From: AC-32 sp035624425
GTDB taxonomy: Bacteria > Actinomycetota > Thermoleophilia > Gaiellales > Gaiellaceae
Assembly: GCA_035624425.1 (NCBI GenBank)
Contig: DASPRN010000071.1
Location: 1 to 53,176 of the forward strand
DNA: 53,176 nt
Direction: 5' to 3'
Shown here: positions 33,555 to 40,964 of the stretch, piece by piece
Position numbering within the stretch: position 1 is the stretch's first letter
How the letters are laid out: each line of letters starts with the position of its first letter
Notes under the pieces: model-generated
What the model was told of the DNA's origin: nothing
The model's database searches: none
Seen by the model: the letters and a program-made list of their open reading frames with translations, nothing else
Program-made: the position numbers and the translations under genes

Positions 33555-33962
33555 TTAGGTAAAGGGCAGAGGTTTCCTGCCCGCGAAGCCCTCGTCGACC
33601 CCGTGCCAGAAGGCGACCTCGTCCTCGCCGGCCTGCCAGCAGAGCAACACCTCCTCGCCCTCGTGCAGCGCCGGGAAGTCGACGAGGCCGGTGTCGAGAT
33701 CCTTGACGAGCACGCCGAGAGCCTCGAGCCGCTCGACACAGCGGGCCGCGCTCTCGGCCTCGCGCTCGAACAGCTCGGCGTCGGCCTTCGCCTCGCCGGG
33801 ATCGAAGTCGCCGCCGTTGCCGGCGATCCGGTGGACGAACGTTGCCCGGCGCGCCGCCGCCTCGGTCATGACGCGGCGGTGCTCGACCAGCTCCTCGGCC
33901 GCCGGCCTGACCTCCGCCAGCAGGGCGTTCGCCTCGTCCGGGGTGAAGTGCCGCGTGGCCAT
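33555..33962 (-). CDS. DUF2203 protein
   Basis: 135 aa, ATG start. Helical protein beginning RHFTPDEANALLAEVRP and ending with LVDFPALHEGEEVLLCWQAGEDEVAFWHGVDEGFAGRKPL, the signature of DUF2203. Function unknown; the conserved W, H and E residues near the C-terminus suggest a binding site. It is the first gene of the leftward group with mscS and PBP1A and is divergent from the PIG-V-like gene, with only 19 bp between them. Confidence 0.85.
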   Translation of the reverse strand: MATRHFTPDEANALLAEVRPAAEELVEHRRVMTEAAARRATFVHRIAGNGGDFDPGEAKADAELFEREAESAARCVERLEALGVLVKDLDTGLVDFPALHEGEEVLLCWQAGEDEVAFWHGVDEGFAGRKPLPFT

Positions 33963-33967
33963 GCGAG

Positions 33968-33973
33968 TATCAT
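33968..33973 (+). promoter_or_regulatory. Probable -10 element of the PIG-V-like gene
   Basis: TATCAT ends 8 bases before the GTG at 33982 within a 19-bp divergent gap. No ribosome binding site is possible in this space for a leadered message; a leaderless transcript is likely. Confidence 0.45.
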
Positions 33974-33981
33974 CGCGCGCC

Positions 33982-35229
33982 GTGACAGCGGGTCAACGCG
34001 TCCGCGAGCGGCCGGCCGCCCGCCGGGCACCGCCGCCGGTCTGGGCGCGGAGCCCGGCCCCGGGGATCTTCCTCTGGACGCGGGCCGCGATCTGGGCCGC
34101 CGCGCTGTTTGCCTTCTTCACCTTCGTGCCGAACCGCCACCCGCTCGCAGGCCGCTGGGACGACCCGTCGCTGACCCACGACCTCGGCGCGTTCACCGAC
34201 GTCTGGGCGCGCTGGGACAGCGTCTGGTTCTTGCGGATCGCCGTGCACGGCTACGACGCCGCGAGCGGCGCGGCGTCGGCCTTCTACCCGCTCTACCCCG
34301 CCGCCGTCGCGCTGCTCGGGCGCGCCTTCTTCGGTCACTACGTGCTCGCGGGGATCCTGATCTCGCTGGCCGCGGCGCTCGCCTCGTTCCAGCTCCTGTA
34401 TCGGCTCGCCGAGGAGCGCCTCGGCGCCGAGGGGGCACGCCGTGCCGTGCTCTACCTCGCCGTCTTCCCGTTTGCGCTCTTCCTGCAGGCCGTGTACAGC
34501 GAGTCGCTCTACCTGCTGCTGACCCTGACCGCCTTTACGCTGGCCGAGCGGCGGCGCTACCTCGGAGCCGGCGTCGTCGCCGGCCTCGCGCTGCTGACCC
34601 GGCCTACAGGCGCCGCGCTGCTCCCGGCCCTGGCGCTGCTCGCCTGGCGGGAGCGCGACCGGCTGCGCGCCCTCGCCTCACTCGCGGTCTCGCTGGTCAT
34701 GTTCGCCGCCTACCCGCTCTACCTCTGGCAGGCGGAGGGCGACCCCTGGGCCTTTCTCCACGCGCAGCGGATCTGGAGCCGGCACCTCTCGCCGGCCGGG
34801 CCGCTCGGCGGGATCTGGGACGGCCTGCGCGCCGGCTGGGCCGGCGTGGAGCAACTGGCGTCCGGCTCGCACACGCACCGCTACTGGACGGAGGTGCAGA
34901 ACTCGGACCCGATACGCGTTGCGACGCTGAACCTCGAGAACCTCGTCTTTCTCGCCCTCTTCGTCGTGCTGACCGTGATCGCGTGGCGGCGCTTCGGTGC
35001 GCCGTACGGCCTGTTTGCGGCACTGAGCCTCGCGATTCCCCTGAGCGTCCCGAGCGACCGCTGGCCGCTCCTCTCGATCCCGCGCTTCGGCCTGACGATC
35101 TTCCCGCTCTTCCTGGCGCTGGCGGTCGTCGGCGGCCGGCCGCGCGCCCATACGGTGATCCTCTGCGTGAGCTCCGTCCTGCTCGGGGTGGCGATCGTCC
35201 AGTGGGCCCTCTGGCAGTGGGTGGCCTGA
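33982..35229 (+). CDS. PIG-V-like membrane mannosyltransferase
   Basis: 415 aa from GTG 33982; the frame continues upstream only as antisense of DUF2203. About nine to ten hydrophobic segments. WARWDSVWFLRIAVHGYD in the first outer loop and FYPLYPAAVALLG match GPI mannosyltransferase II/PIG-V and its bacterial relatives, which use polyprenyl-phosphate mannose outside the membrane. Further AVYSESLYLLLTL and LLTRPTGAALLPAL are typical. It probably builds envelope glycans together with the GT2-supplied donor. It ends one base before the next start. Confidence 0.87.
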   Translation: MTAGQRVRERPAARRAPPPVWARSPAPGIFLWTRAAIWAAALFAFFTFVPNRHPLAGRWDDPSLTHDLGAFTDVWARWDSVWFLRIAVHGYDAASGAASAFYPLYPAAVALLGRAFFGHYVLAGILISLAAALASFQLLYRLAEERLGAEGARRAVLYLAVFPFALFLQAVYSESLYLLLTLTAFTLAERRRYLGAGVVAGLALLTRPTGAALLPALALLAWRERDRLRALASLAVSLVMFAAYPLYLWQAEGDPWAFLHAQRIWSRHLSPAGPLGGIWDGLRAGWAGVEQLASGSHTHRYWTEVQNSDPIRVATLNLENLVFLALFVVLTVIAWRRFGAPYGLFAALSLAIPLSVPSDRWPLLSIPRFGLTIFPLFLALAVVGGRPRAHTVILCVSSVLLGVAIVQWALWQWVA

Positions 35230-35230
35230 G

Positions 35231-36088
35231 GTGAAGGCCGCCGTCCTGGCCGCCGCCGCCGGGCTCCTCCTCGTGGGCACCGCCTGCGGAGAGCGGAGCG
35301 AGCCCACGGGCGCCCTCCGGATCTACCCGGTCACGGTCCAGGGCGCGGGCGAGCGGCCGGCGGTCGAGCGGGCGGTGCCGCAGCGGATCGTCCCGCTCGG
35401 CCCGGGACCGCGGAGCATCCTGCACGCGCTCGGATTAGGCAAGCGCGTGATTCCCGTCGACGACAGCCTCGTCGGCCTGCCGCTCGTCGACCGCATCAGC
35501 CGCGCGCGCCCGGACCTGATCGTCGCCTCCGGCGAGGCCGACCCGCTCGACCTGGCGCGGGCGCGGGCCGCAACTCACGCCGCCGTGTACGTCGAGCCCG
35601 ACAGCTCGCTCGACGACGTCGCCGGGGCGATCGACGACATCGGCCTGCTCACCGGACGTCCGGTCGCGGCGCGCCGGCTGAGCGGCTCCTTGCAGCAGAC
35701 GCGTCGCCGGGTCGCCGCGCGTCTCGCGGGCTACCCCGCCGTCTCGACCTTCGTCGACCTCGGCGGCTTCACGACCGCACCGTCCCGCAGCCTGGTCGGC
35801 GACCTGATCGACAAGGCCGGCGGCACGAGCGTCGCCGGGCCCGCGCCGGAGCAGGGGCCGTTTCCGATCAGGCGCCTCGTCCAGCTCGACCCCGAGACGT
35901 ACGTCGCGGTCGGCACCGGCGCGGCCACCCTCGCGCGCCTGCGCGCCGGCGCGAGGACGAGGCGGATCCGCGCGGTCCGCACCGGCCGCTTCGGAGTCGT
36001 CAAGAGCCGACTGGTCGTCCCCGGCCCGCAGCTCGGCGAGGCGCTCGTGCAGATCGCCCGCATCCTCCATCCGGATGCCTTCCACTGA
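35231..36088 (+). CDS. BtuF/FepB-like substrate-binding lipoprotein
   Basis: 285 aa, GTG start, one base after the upstream stop. Lipobox LVGTAC near residue 19 indicates a lipid-anchored outer-face protein. The fold is that of type III periplasmic binding proteins for cobalamin, heme or siderophores: QRIVPLGPGPRSILHALGLGKRVIPVD, RPDLIVASGEAD, and a C-terminal lobe. No permease or ATPase gene is adjacent, so it either works with a transporter elsewhere or has another role. The ligand is unknown. Confidence 0.8.
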   Translation: MKAAVLAAAAGLLLVGTACGERSEPTGALRIYPVTVQGAGERPAVERAVPQRIVPLGPGPRSILHALGLGKRVIPVDDSLVGLPLVDRISRARPDLIVASGEADPLDLARARAATHAAVYVEPDSSLDDVAGAIDDIGLLTGRPVAARRLSGSLQQTRRRVAARLAGYPAVSTFVDLGGFTTAPSRSLVGDLIDKAGGTSVAGPAPEQGPFPIRRLVQLDPETYVAVGTGAATLARLRAGARTRRIRAVRTGRFGVVKSRLVVPGPQLGEALVQIARILHPDAFH

Positions 36089-36743
36089 CAGCGGCGTAAC
36101 GCGCGGCAAGCTGGCGGGGTGGCTCGTCCTCGTCACGCTGCTCGCCGCGCTCGGCTACGGCGGCAGGCTCTCGTCGGGCAAGCCGCCCGCAAACGCCCTC
36201 TACCACTACGACCTGGCGGCGGGAACGCTCGTGCTCGAGCTCCTCGTCCTCTCCGCAGTGCTCCTGATCGCCCGCGGGGTCAGCCGGGAGGCCCTCGGGC
36301 TGCGGCCGCCCGACTCCTGGTGGCACGCGGCGCGTCTCGCCGCCGGGCTCCTGGTCGCGCTCCTGATCGTCGAGCAGCTGCTCGAGGCCGTCCTGCACGC
36401 CGCCCGGGAACAGGGCCTCGAGCCGACTCGCTGGGAGCCCTCGCACGCGGGGGCGTTCGCGGTCAACGCGGTCGTGGTCGTGCTCGTCGCTCCGTTCGTC
36501 GAGGAGCTGACCTACCGCGGGCTGGGCATGGCTGTGCTGTCGATCTATGGCTCGGTCGTCGCCGTCGTCGGGACGGCGGTCGCCTTCGCGGCCGCGCACG
36601 GGCTGGTCGAGGGCTTCCCCGCCCTGCTCCTCTTCGGGATCGCGATCGCCTTCCTGCGCCTGCGGACCGGAAGCGTCTATCCGGGAATGCTCTTCCACGC
36701 GACGTTCAACGCGGTCGCGCTCGGGGCTTCCTTCCTGCACTGA
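36075..36743 (+). CDS. CPBP-family intramembrane metalloprotease
   Basis: 222 aa, ATG start, overlapping the lipoprotein gene by 14 bp. Motifs of the Abi/CAAX protease-like family are intact: EELTYRG (Glu-Glu and Arg), FAAAHG and HATFN, each at the inner half of a membrane helix. Six or more hydrophobic segments. Substrates are unknown; bacterial members process membrane peptides or act in regulation. Operon partners are envelope proteins on both sides. Confidence 0.88.
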   Translation: MPSTDSGVTRGKLAGWLVLVTLLAALGYGGRLSSGKPPANALYHYDLAAGTLVLELLVLSAVLLIARGVSREALGLRPPDSWWHAARLAAGLLVALLIVEQLLEAVLHAAREQGLEPTRWEPSHAGAFAVNAVVVVLVAPFVEELTYRGLGMAVLSIYGSVVAVVGTAVAFAAAHGLVEGFPALLLFGIAIAFLRLRTGSVYPGMLFHATFNAVALGASFLH

Positions 36744-36749
36744 CACGAC

Positions 36750-36755
36750 TATTCT
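36750..36755 (+). promoter_or_regulatory. Probable -10 element of the L,D-transpeptidase gene
   Basis: TATTCT ends 7 bases before the GTG at 36763, directly after the CPBP gene. No ribosome binding site of usual strength lies in between; leaderless start likely. Confidence 0.4.
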
Positions 36756-36762
36756 GAGGCCC

Positions 36763-38100
36763 GTGCGCCGGGCTGCGGTCGTCTTCCTCGCTCTTGCCTT
36801 CGTGCCTGCGGCGCACGCCTCGGGCCCCGCGGTCTCGATCCAGGCATCCGTGACGAGCGGCCCGGCTCCGCTCAGCGTCACGCTGACCGCGAGCGGCGAC
36901 CCGGCCGGCTACCACTGGGATTTCGGCGACGGCACCACCGCTGACGGCCCAGTCGTCGAGCACGTCTACCCGGCCGGCCGCTTCACCGCCACGGTGACGG
37001 CGACGGGGACCGCTGGAACCTCGCAGGCGCAGGTGACGGTCACCTCGGTAGGGCTGGCGCTCGGTGCGCCCAAGGTCGGGAGCTACCAGCAGCTTCTCCG
37101 CTTCCACGGGCACGTGATCCCGGCGCTCAAGGGCGTTCGCGTGGGCCTCTACCGCGGCGAGCAGCGGATCGCCTCGGCCAAGGCGGACAAGAAGGGTCGG
37201 ATCTCGATCCGCGGCCGGGTCGGCGGGCCCGGCTCCCAGTACACGCTCCGCTACGCGGGAGCCGTCTCGAACGCGGTCGTGCCCGCGGTGCGGCCGGGCC
37301 TCGACACCGCGTTCCACGGCACCGGCCAGGTCGGGCAGCCGTTGGCCCTCGTCGCTCGGGAGCGGCCGGCAGGAGCCGGGCCGGTCACCGTCCAGGTGTG
37401 GCGCAACCGCCATCTCGTCGGATCGCACACCGGCAACGGTCGGCTCCGGGTCAGGCTCGGCACTGGGCGCTCCACCACCTACCGGATCGTCGTCTCGGTC
37501 GCGCCTGCCGCCGGCTACGTCGCCAACAAGCGCGTGCTCGAGGAGGTCGTCTTCGAGCCGAATCTCCGGGTGGGCAGCGGCGGTCCGAGCGTGCTGGCGC
37601 TCGAGCAGCGGCTGCACGAGCTCCACTACGCCCTTTCCTCGGTCAACGGCTACTACGGCACCGACACCTCCGACGCGGTCGTCGCGTTCCAGAAGCTGCA
37701 CGGCCTCCCGCGCACGGGCACGACCGACGCGCGCTTCTGGCGGGAGCTCGAGGTCGCGCATGTCCCGGTCCCGCGCTACCCGGGGACCCACGTCGAGGTC
37801 AGCAAGGAGCTCCAGGTTCTCCTGATGGTCCGCGACGGGCAGGTGACGCTCGTCGTACCGGTCTCGACCGGCGCGACCGGCAACACGCCGATCGGGCTCT
37901 GGCATGTCTACAGCAAGGTGCCCGGATACAACGCGAAGGAGATGTACTACTCGTCGTTCTTCATCGGCGGCTTCGCGATCCACGGCTACCACGACGTGCC
38001 CTACTACCCCGCGAGCCACGGCTGTGTCCGGATCCCGATCTGGGTCGCGACCCGCGTCTACTCGCTGATCCCCTACGGCACCGCGGTCTACGTCTACTAA
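36763..38100 (+). CDS. L,D-transpeptidase with PKD and peptidoglycan-binding domains
   Basis: 445 aa from GTG 36763 (VRRAAVVFLALAF), which gives a signal peptide ending near AHA-S. Order: PKD domain at about 22-100 (YHWDFGDGTTADG), two beta-rich domains, a peptidoglycan-binding helix domain at about 270-330 (SVLALEQRLHELHY, FQKLHGLPRTG) and a C-terminal YkuD catalytic domain with HGYHDVP and the nucleophile Cys in SHGCVRIP. It forms 3-3 peptide cross-links or attaches proteins to the wall. Complete and catalytically intact. Confidence 0.94.
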   Translation: MRRAAVVFLALAFVPAAHASGPAVSIQASVTSGPAPLSVTLTASGDPAGYHWDFGDGTTADGPVVEHVYPAGRFTATVTATGTAGTSQAQVTVTSVGLALGAPKVGSYQQLLRFHGHVIPALKGVRVGLYRGEQRIASAKADKKGRISIRGRVGGPGSQYTLRYAGAVSNAVVPAVRPGLDTAFHGTGQVGQPLALVARERPAGAGPVTVQVWRNRHLVGSHTGNGRLRVRLGTGRSTTYRIVVSVAPAAGYVANKRVLEEVVFEPNLRVGSGGPSVLALEQRLHELHYALSSVNGYYGTDTSDAVVAFQKLHGLPRTGTTDARFWRELEVAHVPVPRYPGTHVEVSKELQVLLMVRDGQVTLVVPVSTGATGNTPIGLWHVYSKVPGYNAKEMYYSSFFIGGFAIHGYHDVPYYPASHGCVRIPIWVATRVYSLIPYGTAVYVY

Positions 38101-38116
38101 GGCCGTAGCGGTCGCC

Positions 38117-38557
38117 GTGCTGGCACTCGCGGCGGCAGGCTGGCTCGCTTACACCCAGGTCTGGGGAACCGGGGACGCGCACGCGATTCCGTGGAAGGAC
38201 GTGACCGCCCGGGTCCGCGGCCTGCAGCTCGTTCACCGCGAGGTCGTCGTGATCCACTCGCGCCGGACCTTCGTGAAGGTCGCCCGCGCCGCGATGCCCG
38301 GGCGTGCGCCCGCTCCGCCGCCGCTCGACTGGAACCGGCAGGAGGCCGTCATGATCGCCGTCGGCCCGCGCTCGGGCACGGGCTACTCGATCGAGGTGCA
38401 GCGCGTGGTCGAGCACCGCCGCAGCATCGACGTCTACGCGCGCGAGAAGACGCCGTCGCTCGGCGATCCGGTCACGGCCGAGGTCACGTACCCCTACCGC
38501 GTGATCGCAATCCGCCGCAGCCACAAGCCCGTGTACGTCAAGCTAGAAGGACGATGA
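38117..38557 (+). CDS. PrcB-like secreted protein
   Basis: 146 aa, GTG start 17 bases after the transpeptidase stop. A hydrophobic N-terminus (about residues 2-12) acts as signal or anchor. The rest resembles the PrcB_C region first described next to the Treponema PrcA protease: IHSRRTFVKVARAA near residue 46, DWNRQEAVMIAVGPRSGTGYSIEV and a terminal VIAIRRSHKPVYVKL strand. Such proteins may be protease partners or inhibitors. The overlap with chorismate mutase (ATGA) looks incidental to function. Confidence 0.72.
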   Translation: MLALAAAGWLAYTQVWGTGDAHAIPWKDVTARVRGLQLVHREVVVIHSRRTFVKVARAAMPGRAPAPPPLDWNRQEAVMIAVGPRSGTGYSIEVQRVVEHRRSIDVYAREKTPSLGDPVTAEVTYPYRVIAIRRSHKPVYVKLEGR

Positions 38558-38832
38558 GCGAGCCCGACCCGCTGATCCGGCAGCTGCGCGAGCAGATCTC
38601 CGACAACGACCGCGCGATCGTCGAGGCGATCAACGCACGCCTGAAGCTCGTCGCGCGGCTGAAGGGCTACAAGGAGTCGCGCGGGCTCTCGTTCGTCGAC
38701 CCCGAGCGCGAGGAGTGGATGCTGCAGTACCTCTCCCGCGCCAACCGCGGCCCGTTGTCGCCGGACGGGCTGAAGGAGTTGTTCGAGGAGATCCTCGTGC
38801 TCACCAAGCGCGAGGTAGAGCGGGGCGGCTAA
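38554..38832 (+). CDS. Chorismate mutase (AroQ type)
   Basis: 92 aa, ATG start. All-helical AroQ fold: LREQISDNDRAIVEAINARLKLVARLKGYKESRG has the conserved Arg and Lys residues for chorismate, and the third helix LKELFEEILVLTKREV closes the domain. It turns chorismate into prephenate for Phe and Tyr synthesis. Single-domain form with no prephenate dehydratase or dehydrogenase attached and no aromatic pathway gene nearby. It converges on the bifunctional nuclease gene. Confidence 0.92.
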   Translation: MSEPDPLIRQLREQISDNDRAIVEAINARLKLVARLKGYKESRGLSFVDPEREEWMLQYLSRANRGPLSPDGLKELFEEILVLTKREVERGG

Positions 38833-38857
38833 GTCGGCGCCGCCAAGTCGGCGCCTC
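38830..38857. terminator. Direct repeat of a GC palindrome between two convergent genes
   Basis: AAGTCGGCGCC occurs twice (38832-38842 and 38846-38856), so the self-complementary GGCGCC is repeated 14 bases apart. The two copies can pair with each other in RNA of either strand. The element spans the gap between the chorismate mutase stop and the nuclease stop, fitting a bidirectional terminator. Confidence 0.5.
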
Positions 38858-39356
38858 AGTCCTCTTCGCCGTTCGCCTCGGCGAACTCGTCCGGGGTGAC
38901 GTTGTCGAGGAACTGCTTGAACTCGCTGACGATCTCCTCCTCGTTCACGTCCTCGCCCTCGAACTCGATCGCAGACTCCTCGATCACCTCTTCGGCGGCG
39001 AAGATCGGCGCCTCGGCCCGGACGGCCAGGGCGATCGCGTCGGACGGACGCGAGTCGATCTCGATCTCCGAGCCGTTCTGCTGCACCGTGATGCTCGCGT
39101 AGAAGGTGTTCTCCTTCAGCTCGGTGACCGTGATGCGGACGACCTCCGCGCCGAGCTCCCCGAGCATGTCGGTGACGAGGTCGTGGGTCATCGGCCGTGG
39201 CGTCGAGGCGCCCTGGAGCTTCATCAGGATCGCCGCCGCCTCGGGATGGCCGATCCAGATCGGGAGGAACTTGTTCCCGTCGGCGGTCTTCAGGAGGACG
39301 ATCGGCTGCTTGCCGACGAGGTCGAAGCTCACGCCGTAGATGACCATCTCGTGCAT
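38856..39356 (-). CDS. Bifunctional nuclease family protein (DUF151)
   Basis: 166 aa, ATG start. The DUF151/BFN domain covers the first 130 residues: YGVSFDLVGKQPIVLLKTADG, LPIWIGHPEAAAI, RPMTHDLVTDML and IDSRPSDAIALAVRAEAPIFAAEEV. Related plant and bacterial proteins have RNase and DNase activity in vitro; an actinobacterial role is not settled. The last 35 residues are very acidic. Seen as a single gene with a TACCCT sequence 37 bases upstream that may be its -10. Confidence 0.9.
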   Translation of the reverse strand: MHEMVIYGVSFDLVGKQPIVLLKTADGNKFLPIWIGHPEAAAILMKLQGASTPRPMTHDLVTDMLGELGAEVVRITVTELKENTFYASITVQQNGSEIEIDSRPSDAIALAVRAEAPIFAAEEVIEESAIEFEGEDVNEEEIVSEFKQFLDNVTPDEFAEANGEED

Positions 39357-39396
39357 CAGGCGTCCCCGGCCCTGTTCATGACCAGAGGGTAGCGGC

Positions 39397-39630
39397 TCAA
39401 ACTCCCGCTGTACTCGGATTGCCGTTGGGCGGAGGCGATTCCAGCTCGGCCACCGGCGCGGTGACCTCCTCGCCGGTTTCGGCGTCCTCGAGAATGGCGC
39501 GCCGGTCGGGCACGCTCATGGGGTCGAGGCCGCGCAGGTAGTACAGCCGACCCAGGTAGAGGACGAGGTCGCCGATGTTCATAGCCGCAGTGCTCATGAC
39601 GCTCATCGGCACCGCCCGGCGGGTCCACAT
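39397..39630 (-). CDS. Small hypothetical protein
   Basis: 77 aa from ATG 39630, but the conserved-looking part starts at ATG 39582 (MNIGDLVLYLGRLYYLRG, 61 aa). The pattern of a short beta-rich domain (NIGDLVLYLGRLYYL, RRAILEDAETGEEVTAPVAEL) resembles small SH3-like proteins found in this group of bacteria; no function is known. It is followed leftward by the nuclease gene with a 40-bp gap. Confidence 0.6.
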   Translation of the reverse strand: MWTRRAVPMSVMSTAAMNIGDLVLYLGRLYYLRGLDPMSVPDRRAILEDAETGEEVTAPVAELESPPPNGNPSTAGV

Positions 39631-39646
39631 CCCTTGATCGTGGCGC

Positions 39647-39652
39647 TAGACT
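39647..39652 (+). promoter_or_regulatory. Probable -10 element of tRNA-Ile
   Basis: TAGACT ends 9 bases before the first base of tRNA-Ile. No -35 at normal distance was convincing. Confidence 0.4.
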
Positions 39653-39661
39653 GGCCGCCCC

Positions 39662-39735
39662 GGGCGATTAGCTCAGTCGGTTAGAGCGCCGCTCTGATAA
39701 GGCGGAGGTCCGTGGTTCGAATCCACGATCGCCCA
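39662..39735 (+). tRNA. tRNA-Ile (anticodon GAT)
   Basis: A complete 74-base cloverleaf. The acceptor stem GGGCGAT pairs with ATCGCCC, followed by discriminator A; D arm GCTC/GAGC; anticodon stem CCGCT/GGCGG around the loop CTGATAA, giving anticodon GAT; T arm CGTGG-TTCGAAT-CCACG. The CCA end is not encoded (ACC follows). It stands alone, not within an rRNA operon, and is followed by a strong hairpin. Confidence 0.97.
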
Positions 39736-39740
39736 CCTCC

Positions 39741-39785
39741 CCGGTCAAAGTCCGCCCGCTTCGCGGGCATGACGACTTTGACCGG
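39741..39785 (+). terminator. Long two-tier hairpin after tRNA-Ile
   Basis: CCGGTCAAAGTC (39741-39752) pairs perfectly with GACTTTGACCGG (39774-39785), and the loop holds a second hairpin GCCCGC-TTC-GCGGGC (39754-39768). It begins 5 bases after the tRNA. It probably ends transcription or directs 3' processing; no T-tract follows. The rest of the 39786-39961 stretch shows nothing recognisable. Confidence 0.65.
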
Positions 39786-39961
39786 CTTCACTGCTCTCCG
39801 AGAACGCCCCTGGGCCACGCCCGTCACGCCGGTCGCGGCGGCGTGAGGACAAGACCCATGACGGGAATCCTTCGGCCGAGTTGGGTCGGTTCGGCTTGCG
39901 ATCTCGCGTAGCCGCTCGCCCTCGTCTGCGCGCGGCGGGCGGATCGAGATTCCCTGCTGCA

Positions 39962-40921
39962 CTACACGGTGTGGAACTCCGCCCACAGCGGGCGGTGGTC
40001 GGAGATGTGGTAGCGGAGGTAGCTCAGAAACGGTGAGCCGGGGCGCTGCTTCCACAGGTCCGCGAAGAGGGCGCCGTCGAAGTCGAAGACGTTGCTCGCC
40101 CCCGTGAAGCGATCCTTGGTCGTGCCTGGGAAGAAGGCGATCTGGTCGTAGTACGAGTCGGAAGCGATCGCCGAGCCGATCTGCGAGCTGTGCGGCGGGA
40201 CCTGGAGGCCGCGCGAGACGAGCGCCTTGTAGATCGCGTCGCCGGGCTCGGCCTTGGGGAGGTTGAAGTCGCCGAGCGGCACGATCTCCGGAACGTAGGA
40301 GCGCTTGTCGCGGTGCTTGCGGTCGGCCCACCAGGCGACGGCAAACGTCTCGAGCGTGCGCCGGTCGACGTCGGTGGGGTCGGGCGACCCGTAGTAGAGG
40401 TGGACGTTCAGAAGCGCAAACCTGAACGAGCCACACTCGAAGCTGCCGATGTACGGGCCCCGATCGAAGCCGGGAAACGCGGTCGTCGTGCCCGGGATCT
40501 TGATGCTCGCCAGCTCACTCGGCGGCAGCGAGAGCCGCCCCACTTCCTTGAGCCGCTCGACCTTCCTCGTGTCGTAGAGGAACGCCTGCCGCTCCTGATT
40601 GCCGGAGGCGTCCGAGAAGAGGAGGTCGTAGCGCGCCGGCAGCTTCGAGTGGATCGCCTCGATGCCGCGCAGATCGTCGTTCACCTCCTGGATGGCGGCC
40701 AGGTCGAACCAGCCGATCAGCTCGGCGATCAGCGCGTAGTCGGTATCGAGCCGGTCCTGGACGCCGAGGTTCGCGATGTTCCAGGTCGCCAGCAGGAGCG
40801 TGTTTGACGATTTCCGCGGGACCTTCCGGTCCGGCTTCTGCTTGGGATAAGCGCGCAGAGCTGCGAGCTCGTCCGCGAGGTCATAGTCGTAGGCAAAGCG
40901 CGGCTTCGGAAACGGCGGCAT
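39962..40921 (-). CDS. Endonuclease/exonuclease/phosphatase family protein
   Basis: 319 aa from ATG 40921 (PPFPKPRFAYDYD); the frame upstream overlaps parB antisense and is not coding. Members of this DNase I-like fold hydrolyse phosphodiesters or phosphomonoesters. Motifs: LLATWNIANLG, LAAIQEVND with catalytic Glu, LLNVHLYYG, VPLGDFNLPK with the Asp/Asn pair and ISDHRPLWAEF with the terminal Asp-His. No signal peptide, so probably cytoplasmic. Substrate unknown. It lies behind parB, 43 bp apart, probably with its own promoter. Confidence 0.88.
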   Translation of the reverse strand: MPPFPKPRFAYDYDLADELAALRAYPKQKPDRKVPRKSSNTLLLATWNIANLGVQDRLDTDYALIAELIGWFDLAAIQEVNDDLRGIEAIHSKLPARYDLLFSDASGNQERQAFLYDTRKVERLKEVGRLSLPPSELASIKIPGTTTAFPGFDRGPYIGSFECGSFRFALLNVHLYYGSPDPTDVDRRTLETFAVAWWADRKHRDKRSYVPEIVPLGDFNLPKAEPGDAIYKALVSRGLQVPPHSSQIGSAIASDSYYDQIAFFPGTTKDRFTGASNVFDFDGALFADLWKQRPGSPFLSYLRYHISDHRPLWAEFHTV

Positions 40922-40964
40922 GGCGCCGTTCGATTCTCGCCTAGTGGGAGATCTCGGTCTACCG

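Noticed and set aside
39786..39961. Possible gene or attachment site beside tRNA-Ile
   Set aside because: No integrase, no repeat of the tRNA 3' end and no open frame with a recognisable product were found; nothing suggests an integrated element.
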